Assembly (NCBI RefSeq): GCF_016591715.1
Contig: NZ_AP024109.1
Coordinates: 5,270,001-5,334,000, forward strand
Direction: 5' to 3'
DNA: 64,000 nucleotides
Origin: Mesorhizobium sp. J8
GTDB taxonomy: Bacteria > Pseudomonadota > Alphaproteobacteria > Rhizobiales > Rhizobiaceae
The stretch's first letter is position 1; the number at the start of each line of letters is the position of its first letter. The position numbers and the translations under genes were made by a program. The notes below the pieces were generated by a model that was not told where the DNA came from, searched no databases, and saw nothing but the letters and a program-made list of their open reading frames with translations. Positions 45,502 to 54,144 of this stretch are shown in pieces.

Positions 45502-45620
45502 GAAGGAACTCCTTTGCACCTGGGTCAGACAGGACTTGACCCTTGCCTTTAAGAGATTAGGGATCGCGGGCGGAAAAAACGAGTCATTTGTCAGGCAAGC
45601 GCCTGTGACTGGAGATGGAT

Positions 45621-46535
45621 TTGGAACGACCTGACCTTCCGGTGGGGCTGCCGGCCGACATCGAGCAGAAGAAGATGAAGGCCCGCCTCTGGTTCGAAGC
45701 GCTGCGCGAGCGCATCTGCGCCACCTTCGAGCAGCTCGAGCAGGAGCTTCAGGGACCGCTGTCCTCATGGTCACCCGGCCGTTTCGAGAAGACGCCCTGG
45801 GAGCGCGACGAAGGCAAAGGTGGTGGCGGCACCATGTCGATGATGCGTGGCCGCGTGTTCGAGAAGGTCGGCGTGCACACCTCGACCGTCCATGGCGAAT
45901 TCTCGCCGGAGTTCAGGAAGCAGATCCCCGGCGCCGAGGAAGATCCGCGCTTCTGGGCAAGCGGCATCTCGCTGATCGCGCATCCATGGAACCCCAACGT
46001 CCCGGCCGTGCACATGAACACGCGCATGGTCGTCACCACGCGCCAGTGGTTCGGCGGCGGCGCCGATCTGACGCCGGTACTCGACCGCCGCCGCGTCCAG
46101 GACGATCCCGACACGATCGCCTTCCATCGCGCCATGCAGTTCGCCTGCGAGAAGAACGCCGCCGTCGCCGACTACCCGAAATTCAAAGCCTGGTGCGACG
46201 AGTATTTCTTCCTGCCGCACCGCAACGAGCCGCGCGGCATCGGCGGCATCTTCTTCGACTGGCTGCATTCGGACGAGGACAAGGGCGGCTGGAACGCCGA
46301 TCTGAATTTCGTCCAGGACGTCGGCCGCTCCTTCCTCGTCGTCTATGCCCATCTTGTGCGGGGCAACTTCAACCAGAACTGGACCGATGCCGAGCGCGAC
46401 GAACAGCTGATCCGGCGTGGCCGCTACGTCGAATTCAACTTGCTTCACGATCGCGGCACCATCTTCGGCCTGAAGACCGGCGGCAATGTCGCCTCGATCC
46501 TGTCCAGCCTGCCGCCCGAGGTAAAATGGCCGTAA
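45621..46535 (+). CDS. hemF: oxygen-dependent coproporphyrinogen III oxidase
   Basis: The 304-residue enzyme converts coproporphyrinogen III to protoporphyrinogen IX with O2 in heme synthesis. Conserved blocks include [36 protein letters not shown] and [16 protein letters not shown] at 45621 is favoured: GGAG lies six bases ahead and the protein then begins [17 protein letters not shown] at 45615 directly abuts GGAG and is the alternative. Confidence 0.93.
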   Translation: MERPDLPVGLPADIEQKKMKARLWFEALRERICATFEQLEQELQGPLSSWSPGRFEKTPWERDEGKGGGGTMSMMRGRVFEKVGVHTSTVHGEFSPEFRKQIPGAEEDPRFWASGISLIAHPWNPNVPAVHMNTRMVVTTRQWFGGGADLTPVLDRRRVQDDPDTIAFHRAMQFACEKNAAVADYPKFKAWCDEYFFLPHRNEPRGIGGIFFDWLHSDEDKGGWNADLNFVQDVGRSFLVVYAHLVRGNFNQNWTDAERDEQLIRRGRYVEFNLLHDRGTIFGLKTGGNVASILSSLPPEVKWP

Positions 46536-46790
46536 CGATCCAGTGAGCGCGGCGATGGCCGCATTGCTGTCCCATTCGCCGAATCTTGGCAGCCAATGTG
46601 GCAGCAGCAATATCTTTTTCGTCTAATATCCTTTTGAAAAAATTGAGCTATTTAAGATCGCCGGGTCGGGAAGCGCCGGCGGCAGAGGTGGCGATGATCG
46701 CTCCCGCGGCCGTGACTCGACGCGTCTTGACGGCCCTGACCAATGCGGGCGCCTTACCAAGCGGACGCCCACATTCCAGGAGAGCATGCC

Positions 46791-47051
46791 ATGCGCAAGC
46801 TTATCGTGACGGCGGCAACGGCCGCCTTTCTCGCCTCGGGTGGCGCCGCGTTCGCGGCGGTCAAGCACACCACGGGAACGGTGAAGAGCTTTGACGGAAC
46901 GGCCATGAGCCTTGTTCTGGATGATGGATCGACATTCAAGCTCTCCAAGGCCTTCAAGGATCCAGGCATTCAGGCCGGCGAGAAAGTCCGCGTGTCCTGG
47001 GACATGAGCGGCAAGAACAAGATCGCCGAGGCCGTCAAGATCATGAAGTAA
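46791..47051 (+). CDS. DUF1344 family periplasmic protein
   Basis: The 86-residue protein has a signal peptide (MRKLIVTAATAAFLASGGAAFA) followed by a short beta-rich domain: HTTGTVKSFDGTAMSLVLDDGSTFKLSKAF and GEKVRVSWDMSG, the DUF1344 pattern, resembling a small OB- or SH3-like barrel. AGGAGAG precedes the ATG. It has its own terminator, so it is probably monocistronic. Function unknown. Confidence 0.85.
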   Translation: MRKLIVTAATAAFLASGGAAFAAVKHTTGTVKSFDGTAMSLVLDDGSTFKLSKAFKDPGIQAGEKVRVSWDMSGKNKIAEAVKIMK

Positions 47052-47086
47052 CGGCCTTGCTCCGAAGGTCCAGCTCTCAGGCAGCA

Positions 47087-47120
47087 GGAAAGGCGGGGCA
47101 TATTGCTCCGCCTTTCCTTT
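47087..47120 (+). terminator. rho-independent terminator of the DUF1344 gene
   Basis: ggaaaggcggggca / tgctccgcctttcc forms a stem of up to 14 bp with one G-U pair and a tat loop, followed by ttt. It starts 36 bases past the stop. Confidence 0.75.
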
Positions 47121-47275
47121 CCGATCCGGGACAAGGGCACTTTCAATGCAACCGAACCGGCCGACGCGTGTTATGGTATTCCGGCAGAGCAACGGGAAGA
47201 GGCGCGCCGTTCCCTCCCGGACCGCCAAGACAAAATACCAGGGGCGGGCGGCCAAGGCCGAACCACCCCGCGCCG

Positions 47276-47333
47276 GAGCAATTCCGGGAAAAGTGTGACA
47301 CGGTTTTCCGCCAGGAATTGCGTAACGCTCTAG
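47276..47333. repeat. repeat family A, module A2 (inverted)
   Basis: gagcaattccgggaaaagtgtg through gccaggaattgcgtaacgctc is module A2 in the opposite orientation to the copy at 23010. It ends 13 bases before the DUF1059 start codon. Confidence 0.7.
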
Positions 47334-47346
47334 GAAAGGAAGAATC

Positions 47347-47532
47347 ATGAAGGAATTTCAATGCGGATCGCTGGTTCCTGGCTGCGACTGGCACACGCGC
47401 GCCGAGGAGGAAGCCGAGGTCATGCGCCGCGCCGTCGAGCATATGCGCGAGACGCATGGCGAAACAATCATCCGCGAGACGATGATCGAGGCGATCCGCT
47501 CGCGCATCCAGAAGGTTCGCGACGCCGCCTGA
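47347..47532 (+). CDS. DUF1059 family protein
   Basis: The 61-residue cytoplasmic protein fits DUF1059: FQCGSLVPGCDWHTRAEEEAEVMRRAVEHMRETHG, with two Cys and two His in a zinc-ribbon-like spacing, then a helical end. AGGAAAG precedes the ATG. No role is established. The upstream leader overlaps a repeat, and 271 bp without a recognisable gene follow. Confidence 0.85.
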   Translation: MKEFQCGSLVPGCDWHTRAEEEAEVMRRAVEHMRETHGETIIRETMIEAIRSRIQKVRDAA

Positions 47533-47803
47533 GCGGCCAACGTCAGGAATTCGATCGCACGGGCCGGCACGCAGGAGGAAGCGCGCTTGCGTCCATGCCA
47601 ATTTTCCGCCGGCGATCGCTGGGGTCGCCGGCAGAAATATTTCCGCATAATTCAAGCAAATTCTTATATTCGTAGCGGCTTGGATAACCTTGCGGTAACG
47701 CTGCGCGTGCAACTCTCCAACTCATGATCCGGCCAAAGAGGCTGCCCGAGGAGCCTTCGCCGTCAAGGCGCTGTCCGGAATGGTGGGGCGAGGTGCTGCG
47801 CGC

Positions 47804-48382
47804 ATGCGCGAGCGGTCCAACATCGGAGCGGGTCTCAGCGCGGCGGCGCTCCTGTCGTGCGCCTTCCTCTTTGCCTCCGCGGCGGCCGCCCAGGAATGGA
47901 CGACCTCGCTCGTCGATATCCATCAGGGTTCCCCACTCAGCGACAAGGCCAGGGGCCTCGGCAACGGCGGCTACGAGTTGCAGAGCGGCAGTTGGGTGTC
48001 GTTCAACCACTGGTACAGTGCCAACTGGGTCGACATGCATGTGGACCTTCTCACCCAGATCACGCCCGATACTGGCATTCTCTGGGGATTCGGCACAGGC
48101 GAGCAGGCCGAGAAATACCGCATCGAGCCCAGCCTGAAGCTTGGCTTTCTTACCCAGATCCACCCCAACCCGAACAGCACCCTGTCGCTGTCGGTCACCT
48201 CGACCATCGGCGGCGGCCTCACTGAAAAGCCCTGCCAAGCCGACTATGGCGACCTTGGCACCTACAGCGTCAATTGCCGGCTCGCGGCCGGCGTGACGGC
48301 GCCTGAGGAAACCTTGAAATACCTGGTCAGCGCCAAGCCTGAGACCATGCATCTCTGGTTGAATTACCGTCTCACTTTCTGA
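47804..48382 (+). CDS. exported barrel-like protein preceding the S8 protease
   Basis: The 192-residue protein has a signal peptide ending near SAAAAQEW. The mature part is rich in alternating polar/apolar strands (for example STLSLSVTSTIGG) and ends LWLNYRLTF, with a terminal Phe as in outer-membrane beta-barrels. It has one cysteine pair (CQADYGDLGTYSVNC). No family is recognised. ATG at 47804 is the most likely start. It lies 15 bases upstream of a secreted subtilisin-like protease, suggesting a functional pair. Confidence 0.65.
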   Translation: MRERSNIGAGLSAAALLSCAFLFASAAAAQEWTTSLVDIHQGSPLSDKARGLGNGGYELQSGSWVSFNHWYSANWVDMHVDLLTQITPDTGILWGFGTGEQAEKYRIEPSLKLGFLTQIHPNPNSTLSLSVTSTIGGGLTEKPCQADYGDLGTYSVNCRLAAGVTAPEETLKYLVSAKPETMHLWLNYRLTF

Positions 48383-48397
48383 TCGCAGGAGCCGCAA

Positions 48398-49420
48398 ATG
48401 AACATCATCTCGTGCCCGAATTCGCGCCCGTCCCGGTTCCCGTTGAACCGGGGAATGAAGTTGGGCGTTGCAGCCGCCTTTGCCCTCCTCTGGGCGCCGA
48501 TTGCCTCGGCACAGGAGGCTCTCAGCGCGGACGAGACGGCTGCGCTCTGCCATGGCGGCGGCTCCATCTGCGTGAGCGCGACGATCCCTGTCGCGCGCAC
48601 GGCACAAACGGTTCAGAGCTGGATGAGCCCCGACGTCGGCGCCGCATGGGCAGCCGGCTATAAGGGCAAGGGCGTCACCATCACAATGGTCGACGACTTC
48701 AGCAGCACGTCGCGTTTTTCCGGCAATTTCGGGATCGGCGTGCAGACCCAGCGGCACGGCGAATGGACGCGCGAGGAAGCAAGCATGATCGCTCCCGCCG
48801 CGACCATACGCTCAAAGGATTTCTCCACCGGCACGGCCGTCTCGCTGGCGAGCGGCCGCAACGTGCTGAACCTCAGCTACGGCATGTACACCACCGCGGG
48901 CTACAGCCCGAACCAGATCTGGTGGGCTCCGGAGGAGTCCTCGATCATCTCCTACGCCACCAAGGGTTCGGCCATCGTCTCGAAGGCGGCCGGCAACGAT
49001 TCCGTCGCTGTCGGCGGGGTGACGGATGGCCAGCAGGACTATCTCGACCTCGCCCTGATCGGCAAACCGACGGCGATCTTCGTCGGCGCGCTGTCGACGA
49101 ACGGTACCACGGCCAACAAGGCCCAACTCGCCTGGTATTCGGACTACGCCGGCTCGAACCCGGCCGTGCAGAGCCACTTCCTGGTGGTCGGCGTTGAGGG
49201 TGACAAGACCGGTCTCTACGGAACGTCCTTCGCCGCGCCGATCATCTCAGGCTATGCAGCGATCATCGGCAGCAAGTTCACCAAGGCGACGCCGGTGCAG
49301 ATCACCAATGACCTGCTCAACACCGCCCGCACCGACACGCTGGCCAATTACAACCCGTCCATTTACGGCAAGGGCGAGGCAAGCCTTTCCCGCGCGCTCG
49401 CCCCTGTGGCGATCCATTGA
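48398..49420 (+). CDS. secreted S8 (subtilisin-like) serine peptidase
   Basis: The 340-residue protein has a long signal region (residues 1-39, ending PIASAQ), then an S8 domain: Asp in ITMVDDFS (about 98), His in QRHGEWTREEASMIA (about 119), Asn in AAGNDS, and Ser in YGTSFAAPIISG (about 276). The His motif is diverged from the usual HGTxVA, so specificity or activity may be unusual. No separate propeptide or C-terminal barrel is present. It follows the exported barrel-like protein by 15 bases. Confidence 0.85.
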   Translation: MNIISCPNSRPSRFPLNRGMKLGVAAAFALLWAPIASAQEALSADETAALCHGGGSICVSATIPVARTAQTVQSWMSPDVGAAWAAGYKGKGVTITMVDDFSSTSRFSGNFGIGVQTQRHGEWTREEASMIAPAATIRSKDFSTGTAVSLASGRNVLNLSYGMYTTAGYSPNQIWWAPEESSIISYATKGSAIVSKAAGNDSVAVGGVTDGQQDYLDLALIGKPTAIFVGALSTNGTTANKAQLAWYSDYAGSNPAVQSHFLVVGVEGDKTGLYGTSFAAPIISGYAAIIGSKFTKATPVQITNDLLNTARTDTLANYNPSIYGKGEASLSRALAPVAIH

Positions 49421-49428
49421 CAGGCGCC

Positions 49429-49510
49429 TAAAGCACTCCAGGACAATGTGACGGTTTTCCGTCCGGAATTGCGTAAAAACAAGGAGATAGAGCGGTTCGC
49501 CGTTTCCGTG
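49429..49510. repeat. repeat family A (inverted, A2 plus part of A1)
   Basis: caatgtgacggttttccgtccggaattgcgtaaaaacaaggagatagagc is A2 in inverse orientation, followed by a shortened A1 (gttcgccgtttccgtg). It lies between the convergent protease and cca genes. Confidence 0.65.
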
Positions 49511-49514
49511 CCTT

Positions 49515-50783
49515 TCAGATCTCCAGCGCTTGCGCGGCGCGTCTCATGAGCGCGCCGCGTTCCAGCGTGAAGCCCGACTCGACCCATTCCTTCTCCAGAT
49601 TCTTCAGCGTGGCGCCGAGCTTCGGCCCCGGCGAGGCGCCAAGCGCGGTCAGGTCGGCGCCTTTGATCGGAAACACCGGTTTTTGCCATTTCAGCGTGAA
49701 ATTGAGCAGGCGTGAAAAGCCGCCGGCCTCCATCATCGCCTGATTATCCTCGACGGCGCGCGTCCGCGCGGCGGCGAGCGCCAGCCGGATGCGATCGAGA
49801 TAGCCGTCGCGATCGCCGTAATAGAGTTTCTTGGCCAGTTCGGTCTCGGTCGCCTTGGCATCCGGCGCAACGGTCAGCGCCCAATGCCGCAGACGGTCGG
49901 CATCGTCGTTCGACAATCGCAGCCGCTCGCCTAGCGTCTTCATGCGCACGGCATCGGGCGGAACGATCGCCTCCAGCCTCAGCATCGGATCGGCGGCCCA
50001 GCCGAGATCTTTCCCGGCCTTGACCAGGCCATGGATGGCGTCGATGCCCCATTTCTCGCTTTCCGGCAGCACGGCGGAAAGCACGCCGGCCTGGCGCATC
50101 CAAAGCAAGGCGCGCGACGGATCTTCGGCCGACAACAGCTTCTTCAGTTCGGACCAGACCCGTTCGGCGGAAAGCTGGGCAAGCCCGTCTTTCAGCCTTG
50201 CGCAGGCCTTCAGCCCTTCCGCGTCCGGCCGTCCCTCGCCATACCAGGCAAAGAACCGGAAAAAGCGCAGGATGCGCAGATAATCCTCCCGGATGCGCGC
50301 TTCCGCGTCGCCGATGAAGCGCAGCCGCCGCGCTTCGATATCGGCGATGCCGCCGACGAGGTCGACGATCGTGCCGTCGGCTTCGGCATAGAGCGCGTTG
50401 ATGGTGAAGTCGCGCCGCTCGGCGTCCGCTTCCCAGTCGCGGCCGAAGATCACTTTTGCCCGCCGCCCGTCGGTCTCGACATCGGCCCTGAGCGTCGTCA
50501 CCTCATAAGGCTTGCCACCCGCGATCACTGTGACCGTGCCGTGCTCGACGCCTGTCGGCACCGTCTTGAAGCCGGCCGTCTCGGCGCGTCGGATCGTTTC
50601 CTCGGGCACGGTGGTCGCGGCGATGTCGATGTCGGCGACCGGCTGGCCGATCAACGCATTGCGCACCGCCCCGCCGGCGACGCGCGCTTCCTCGCCGCCC
50701 TGCTTCAGCGCCGCAAGAAGCTTCTGCAGATGCTTTTCAGCCAGCCAATCAGCCCTGCCCCGGAGTGACGCCTCAGCGCTCAA
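49515..50783 (-). CDS. cca: CCA tRNA nucleotidyltransferase
   Basis: The 422-residue class II nucleotidyltransferase has the head motif RVAGGAVRNALIGQ with metal acids in DIDIAA, then RRDFTINALYAE and the neck/body helices with EDYLRILRFFRFFAWYG. It adds or repairs the 3' CCA end of tRNA; the longer C-terminus is typical of alphaproteobacterial members. The start is TTG at 50783, overlapping the upstream NUDIX stop as TTGA, so it is translated by coupling. Confidence 0.92.
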   Translation of the reverse strand: MSAEASLRGRADWLAEKHLQKLLAALKQGGEEARVAGGAVRNALIGQPVADIDIAATTVPEETIRRAETAGFKTVPTGVEHGTVTVIAGGKPYEVTTLRADVETDGRRAKVIFGRDWEADAERRDFTINALYAEADGTIVDLVGGIADIEARRLRFIGDAEARIREDYLRILRFFRFFAWYGEGRPDAEGLKACARLKDGLAQLSAERVWSELKKLLSAEDPSRALLWMRQAGVLSAVLPESEKWGIDAIHGLVKAGKDLGWAADPMLRLEAIVPPDAVRMKTLGERLRLSNDDADRLRHWALTVAPDAKATETELAKKLYYGDRDGYLDRIRLALAAARTRAVEDNQAMMEAGGFSRLLNFTLKWQKPVFPIKGADLTALGASPGPKLGATLKNLEKEWVESGFTLERGALMRRAAQALEI

Positions 50784-51412
50784 CCATAAAGCCTTTCATA
50801 GAGCGTGCGGATGATGCCCGCGGTGACGCCCCAGATGCGCTGGCCGCCATAGGGCATCTCGTAGAAGAACCATTCGAGCTCATTCCACATGCGGCTGTCG
50901 CGCGCGTGATTGGCCGGGTCCATAAGGAAGCTCAAGGGCACCTCGAAGGCAGCGTCCACCTCGTCGGCATTGAGCGTCAGCGAAAAACCCGGCCTCACGA
51001 TGGCAAGCACGGGCACGATGCGATAGCCGCTGCCCGAGACATAGTCCGGCATGCGGCCGATGATCTCGACGTGGTCGCGACCGAGGCCGATCTCCTCCAA
51101 GGTCTCGCGCAAGGCGGTGGCCTCGGGGCTCTCGTCGGTCGCGTCGATGGTGCCGCCCGGAAAAGCCACCTGGCCGGAATGGCTGCGCAGCTTCTCGGCG
51201 CGCTTGGTGAGCAGCACCATGGCGCCCTCGGCGCGGTCGATCACCGGGATCAGCACCGCCGCGTCGCGCAACGGCTTGACGCGTTCGAGCCTGGGATGGC
51301 CGGGATTGAAGCGATGATCGCCGAAATCGTCACCCGGCTGCGCCTCGGCCTGCGCCGCGACGCGCGCCCGAAAATCCGCAATTGAAAACGGCGCCGGCGT
51401 CACCTGGTCCAT
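50780..51412 (-). CDS. NUDIX hydrolase, CoA pyrophosphatase-like
   Basis: The 210-residue protein carries a full NUDIX box (GGTIDATDESPEATALRETLEEIGL split around G-x5-E-x7-REx2EExGI) preceded by LRSHSGQVAFPGG, the motif that marks CoA diphosphatases of the NudL/YeaB type. It would cleave CoA or acyl-CoA to phosphopantetheine and 3',5'-ADP. ATG at 51412 shares a base with the preceding stop (TGATG); an adjacent GTG at 51415 is possible. Middle gene of DUF1285-NUDIX-cca. Confidence 0.9.
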   Translation of the reverse strand: MDQVTPAPFSIADFRARVAAQAEAQPGDDFGDHRFNPGHPRLERVKPLRDAAVLIPVIDRAEGAMVLLTKRAEKLRSHSGQVAFPGGTIDATDESPEATALRETLEEIGLGRDHVEIIGRMPDYVSGSGYRIVPVLAIVRPGFSLTLNADEVDAAFEVPLSFLMDPANHARDSRMWNELEWFFYEMPYGGQRIWGVTAGIIRTLYERLYG

Positions 51413-52071
51413 CACGCGCTCAGCCGCTTCAGCTTCTCGGCCGGCATGATCGGATAAACCTCGCCGCCCGAGCGGACCGAGAACATCGTCTTGCCGTCGA
51501 TGTCGATCTCCTCGCCATGCTCGACCAGTTCGTACATCACCGGCCGCGCCACCAGGGCTTCCAGCCGCCCGCGCACCAGCACATAGGGCTTCAACCCGCC
51601 GGTTTCGTCCTCGTCGACGAAGCGCAGCGGATGGCCGGGCCCGGCGGCGACGACGTCGCCGACATTGGTGCGGAAGGTGATGACCTGGTCGTCCCCGCTC
51701 CCGGATACATTCATCTCGACGGCGATGAAGGGCGCGTCGGCGACGCGTATCCCGACCCGCTCGACCGGCGTCACCAGATAGGTTTTGCCGTCGGCATCCT
51801 TGCGCAGCACGCTGGAAAAAAGCTGCACCAACGGCATGCGTCCGATCGGCGTGCCGAGGTAGAACCAGGTGCCGTCGGCCTTGATCTCCATGTCGAGGTC
51901 GCCGCAGAAGTCCGGATTCCAGCGTTCGACCGGCGCCGGCCCCTTGCCGGCCCGCGCCGCGCGCGAGATCAGCGCCTCCAGGCCGCGAGCCTCGGTGGCG
52001 CTTGTCAGGCTCTGTTGGCTCAGCTTCCGCTCGCCCGGGATCTGTTCACGATGTTCGCTGCGTTCGGCCAT
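51412..52071 (-). CDS. DUF1285 domain-containing protein
   Basis: The 219-residue protein matches DUF1285: VERWNPDFCGDLDMEIKADGTWFYLGTPIGRMPLVQLF, then YLVTPVERVGIRVADAPF and a second beta domain ending PIMPAEKL. No catalytic motif is seen. The CoA-pyrophosphatase and cca genes are coupled downstream. GTG at 52077 or ATG at 52071 can start it, and neither has a strong ribosome site. It diverges from the MoxR operon across 154 bp, a shared promoter region. Confidence 0.85.
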   Translation of the reverse strand: MAERSEHREQIPGERKLSQQSLTSATEARGLEALISRAARAGKGPAPVERWNPDFCGDLDMEIKADGTWFYLGTPIGRMPLVQLFSSVLRKDADGKTYLVTPVERVGIRVADAPFIAVEMNVSGSGDDQVITFRTNVGDVVAAGPGHPLRFVDEDETGGLKPYVLVRGRLEALVARPVMYELVEHGEEIDIDGKTMFSVRSGGEVYPIMPAEKLKRLSA

Positions 52072-52225
52072 GGTCACGAAATAGTCACTGTTCTCCCGAT
52101 TGTCAGCCTTGTCCGCCCGAGTCTGTGATTTAAGTTCAATTGCAGGCGCCAGGTCAGGCCGAATCGCGGCATTCTGCGGCATCGAGAATGCAGGCCGGTA
52201 TCTCCAACCACAAGGATCGAGCGGC

Positions 52226-53230
52226 ATGAGCGTGATGATCAAGGAAAGCCCGATCAGCGAAAAAGCGATGATCGAGGAAGCCGAAAAGGCGCTGGCCGAC
52301 ATCTCCAGGGTCCGCGATGCGGTCGGCCGGGTGATCTTCGGTCAGGAATCCGTCGTCGAGCGCACGCTGGTGGCGCTGCTGGCCGGCGGCCATGCGCTGC
52401 TGGTCGGCGTGCCGGGCCTCGCCAAGACCAAGCTGGTGGAGACGTTGGGCATCGTGCTTGGCCTCGATTCCCGCCGTGTCCAGTTCACGCCCGACCTGAT
52501 GCCGTCGGACATTCTCGGCTCCGAGGTGATGGAACAGGACGAGTTCGGCAAGCGCTCTTTCCGCTTCATTTCCGGGCCGATCTTCACGCAATTGCTGATG
52601 GCGGACGAGATCAACCGCGCCTCGCCGCGCACGCAGTCGGCGCTGCTGCAGGCGATGCAGGAATATCACGTCACCATCGCCGGCGTCCGCCACGACCTGC
52701 CCTCGCCCTTCCATGTGCTGGCCACGCAGAACCCGCTGGAGCAGGAAGGCACCTATCCGCTCCCCGAGGCCCAGCTCGACCGCTTCCTTATGCAGGTCGA
52801 TATCCTCTATCCGGAAATCGAGGCGGAACGCCGCATCCTGCTCGAAACCACCGGCGTCGACGAGGCAAAGGCCGACAACGTGCTGCAGCCGGCCAGGCTC
52901 AGGGAAATACAGACGCTGATCCGCCGCATGCCGGTGCCGGAAAGCGTCGTCGAGGCGATCCTCAAATTGGTGCGTTCGGCCCGGCCGGGCCAGGGCAATG
53001 CCGAGACCGACAAGCATGTCGCCTGGGGGCCGGGCCCGCGCGCCAGTCAGGCGCTGACCCTGTGCGCCCGCGCCCGCGCCCTATATGATGGCAGGTTGGC
53101 GCCTTCGGTCGACGACGTCCGTGCCTTGGCCGAACCGGTGCTGCAGCATCGCATGGCGCTGACTTTCGCCGCCCGCGCCGAAGGCACCTCGGTGCGCGAC
53201 GTGGTGGCGAAGCTGGCAAAAGGCGTCTGA
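52226..53230 (+). CDS. MoxR-family AAA+ ATPase
   Basis: The 334-residue ATPase has Walker A GVPGLAKTKLVET, Walker B LLMADEINRASPRTQSALLQAMQE and sensor region ATQNPLEQEGTYPLPEAQLDRFLM. MoxR ATPases act as chaperones that mature or load cofactors into partner complexes, nearly always beside DUF58 and VWA proteins, as here. ATG at 52226 follows AAGGA. The stop overlaps the DUF58 start (TGATG), so the four genes to 59054 form one operon. Confidence 0.93.
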   Translation: MSVMIKESPISEKAMIEEAEKALADISRVRDAVGRVIFGQESVVERTLVALLAGGHALLVGVPGLAKTKLVETLGIVLGLDSRRVQFTPDLMPSDILGSEVMEQDEFGKRSFRFISGPIFTQLLMADEINRASPRTQSALLQAMQEYHVTIAGVRHDLPSPFHVLATQNPLEQEGTYPLPEAQLDRFLMQVDILYPEIEAERRILLETTGVDEAKADNVLQPARLREIQTLIRRMPVPESVVEAILKLVRSARPGQGNAETDKHVAWGPGPRASQALTLCARARALYDGRLAPSVDDVRALAEPVLQHRMALTFAARAEGTSVRDVVAKLAKGV

Positions 53231-54144
53231 TGGGTCGAATAGGCGAGGTCCAGGCACCGGTTGCGACGCGCGACGCGCTCGCCCGCGGCCGGTTGCGGGC
53301 TTCACTTGTGCCGGACCTGCTGGTCGAGGCCCGCCGTATCGTCAACACCGTGATCGCCGGCTGGCATGGCCGCCGCAAGCGCGGCATCGGCGAGAATTTC
53401 TGGCAGTTCCGGCCCTATGTCGAAGGCGATTCCTCGCGCATCGACTGGCGCCGCTCGGCGCGGGACGACCATACCTATGTACGCGACCGCGAGTGGGAAG
53501 CCGCGCACACCGTCTGGCTCTGGGCCGACCCCTCGCCTTCCATGCTCTACAAATCCGCCGGTGCAAGCGTCTCCAAGGAATCGCGCGCGCTGGTGCTGGC
53601 GCTGGCCTTGGCCGAGCTTTTGTCGCGCAGCGGCGAGCGCATTGCCTGGCCGGGCCTGACCGACCCGTTCACCGCCCGCAACGGCGCCGAGCGCATCGCC
53701 GCCCAGCTCAGCCACGCCGCCGCGCTGCCCGCCAAGCCGGACCTGTCGGCCATCCGCCGCTTCTGCGATATCGTGCTCGTCAGCGATTTCCTCGATCCGG
53801 CCGAGGAAACCAAGGCCTGGCTCGACGTGCTCGCCCGCCACGGCGTGCGCGCGCATCTGATCGAGGTCGCCGACCCCGCTGAGGAAACCTTCCCCTATGC
53901 CGGCCGCACCGAGTTCACCGATCCCGAGACCGGCGACAAGCTGACCGCCGGTCGCGCCGAGATGCTGGCCGAGGAATATCGGCTGCTTTACCGTGCCCGC
54001 CGCGAGGAATTGGCCGCCTGGTGCAAGCGTCTTGGCTGGAGCTACACCGTCAACCACACCGACCGCCTCGCCTCCGAGGCGCTGGTGCGCGTCCACCTGG
54101 CGATGACCGCTGACGGCGCCAATTTCGGAAAGGCGGTCGCATGA
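53230..54144 (+). CDS. DUF58 domain-containing protein
   Basis: The 304-residue protein has the DUF58 core GENFWQFRPYVEGDSSRIDWRRSARDDHTYVRDRE (shown in part) followed by a VWA-like fold beginning WLWADPSPSM, in which the acidic-Ser pattern DPSPS resembles a MIDAS. It is soluble and lacks membrane helices. It probably interacts with the MoxR ATPase. It overlaps the genes on both sides by one and four bases. Confidence 0.9.
   Translation: MGRIGEVQAPVATRDALARGRLRASLVPDLLVEARRIVNTVIAGWHGRRKRGIGENFWQFRPYVEGDSSRIDWRRSARDDHTYVRDREWEAAHTVWLWADPSPSMLYKSAGASVSKESRALVLALALAELLSRSGERIAWPGLTDPFTARNGAERIAAQLSHAAALPAKPDLSAIRRFCDIVLVSDFLDPAEETKAWLDVLARHGVRAHLIEVADPAEETFPYAGRTEFTDPETGDKLTAGRAEMLAEEYRLLYRARREELAAWCKRLGWSYTVNHTDRLASEALVRVHLAMTADGANFGKAVA

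Noticed and set aside
45502..45774. N-terminal extension of the small basic protein at 45244
   Set aside because: The extension is antisense to hemF, is Arg/Ala/Pro-rich, and lacks a ribosome site; GTG 45501 has GGAG at good spacing.
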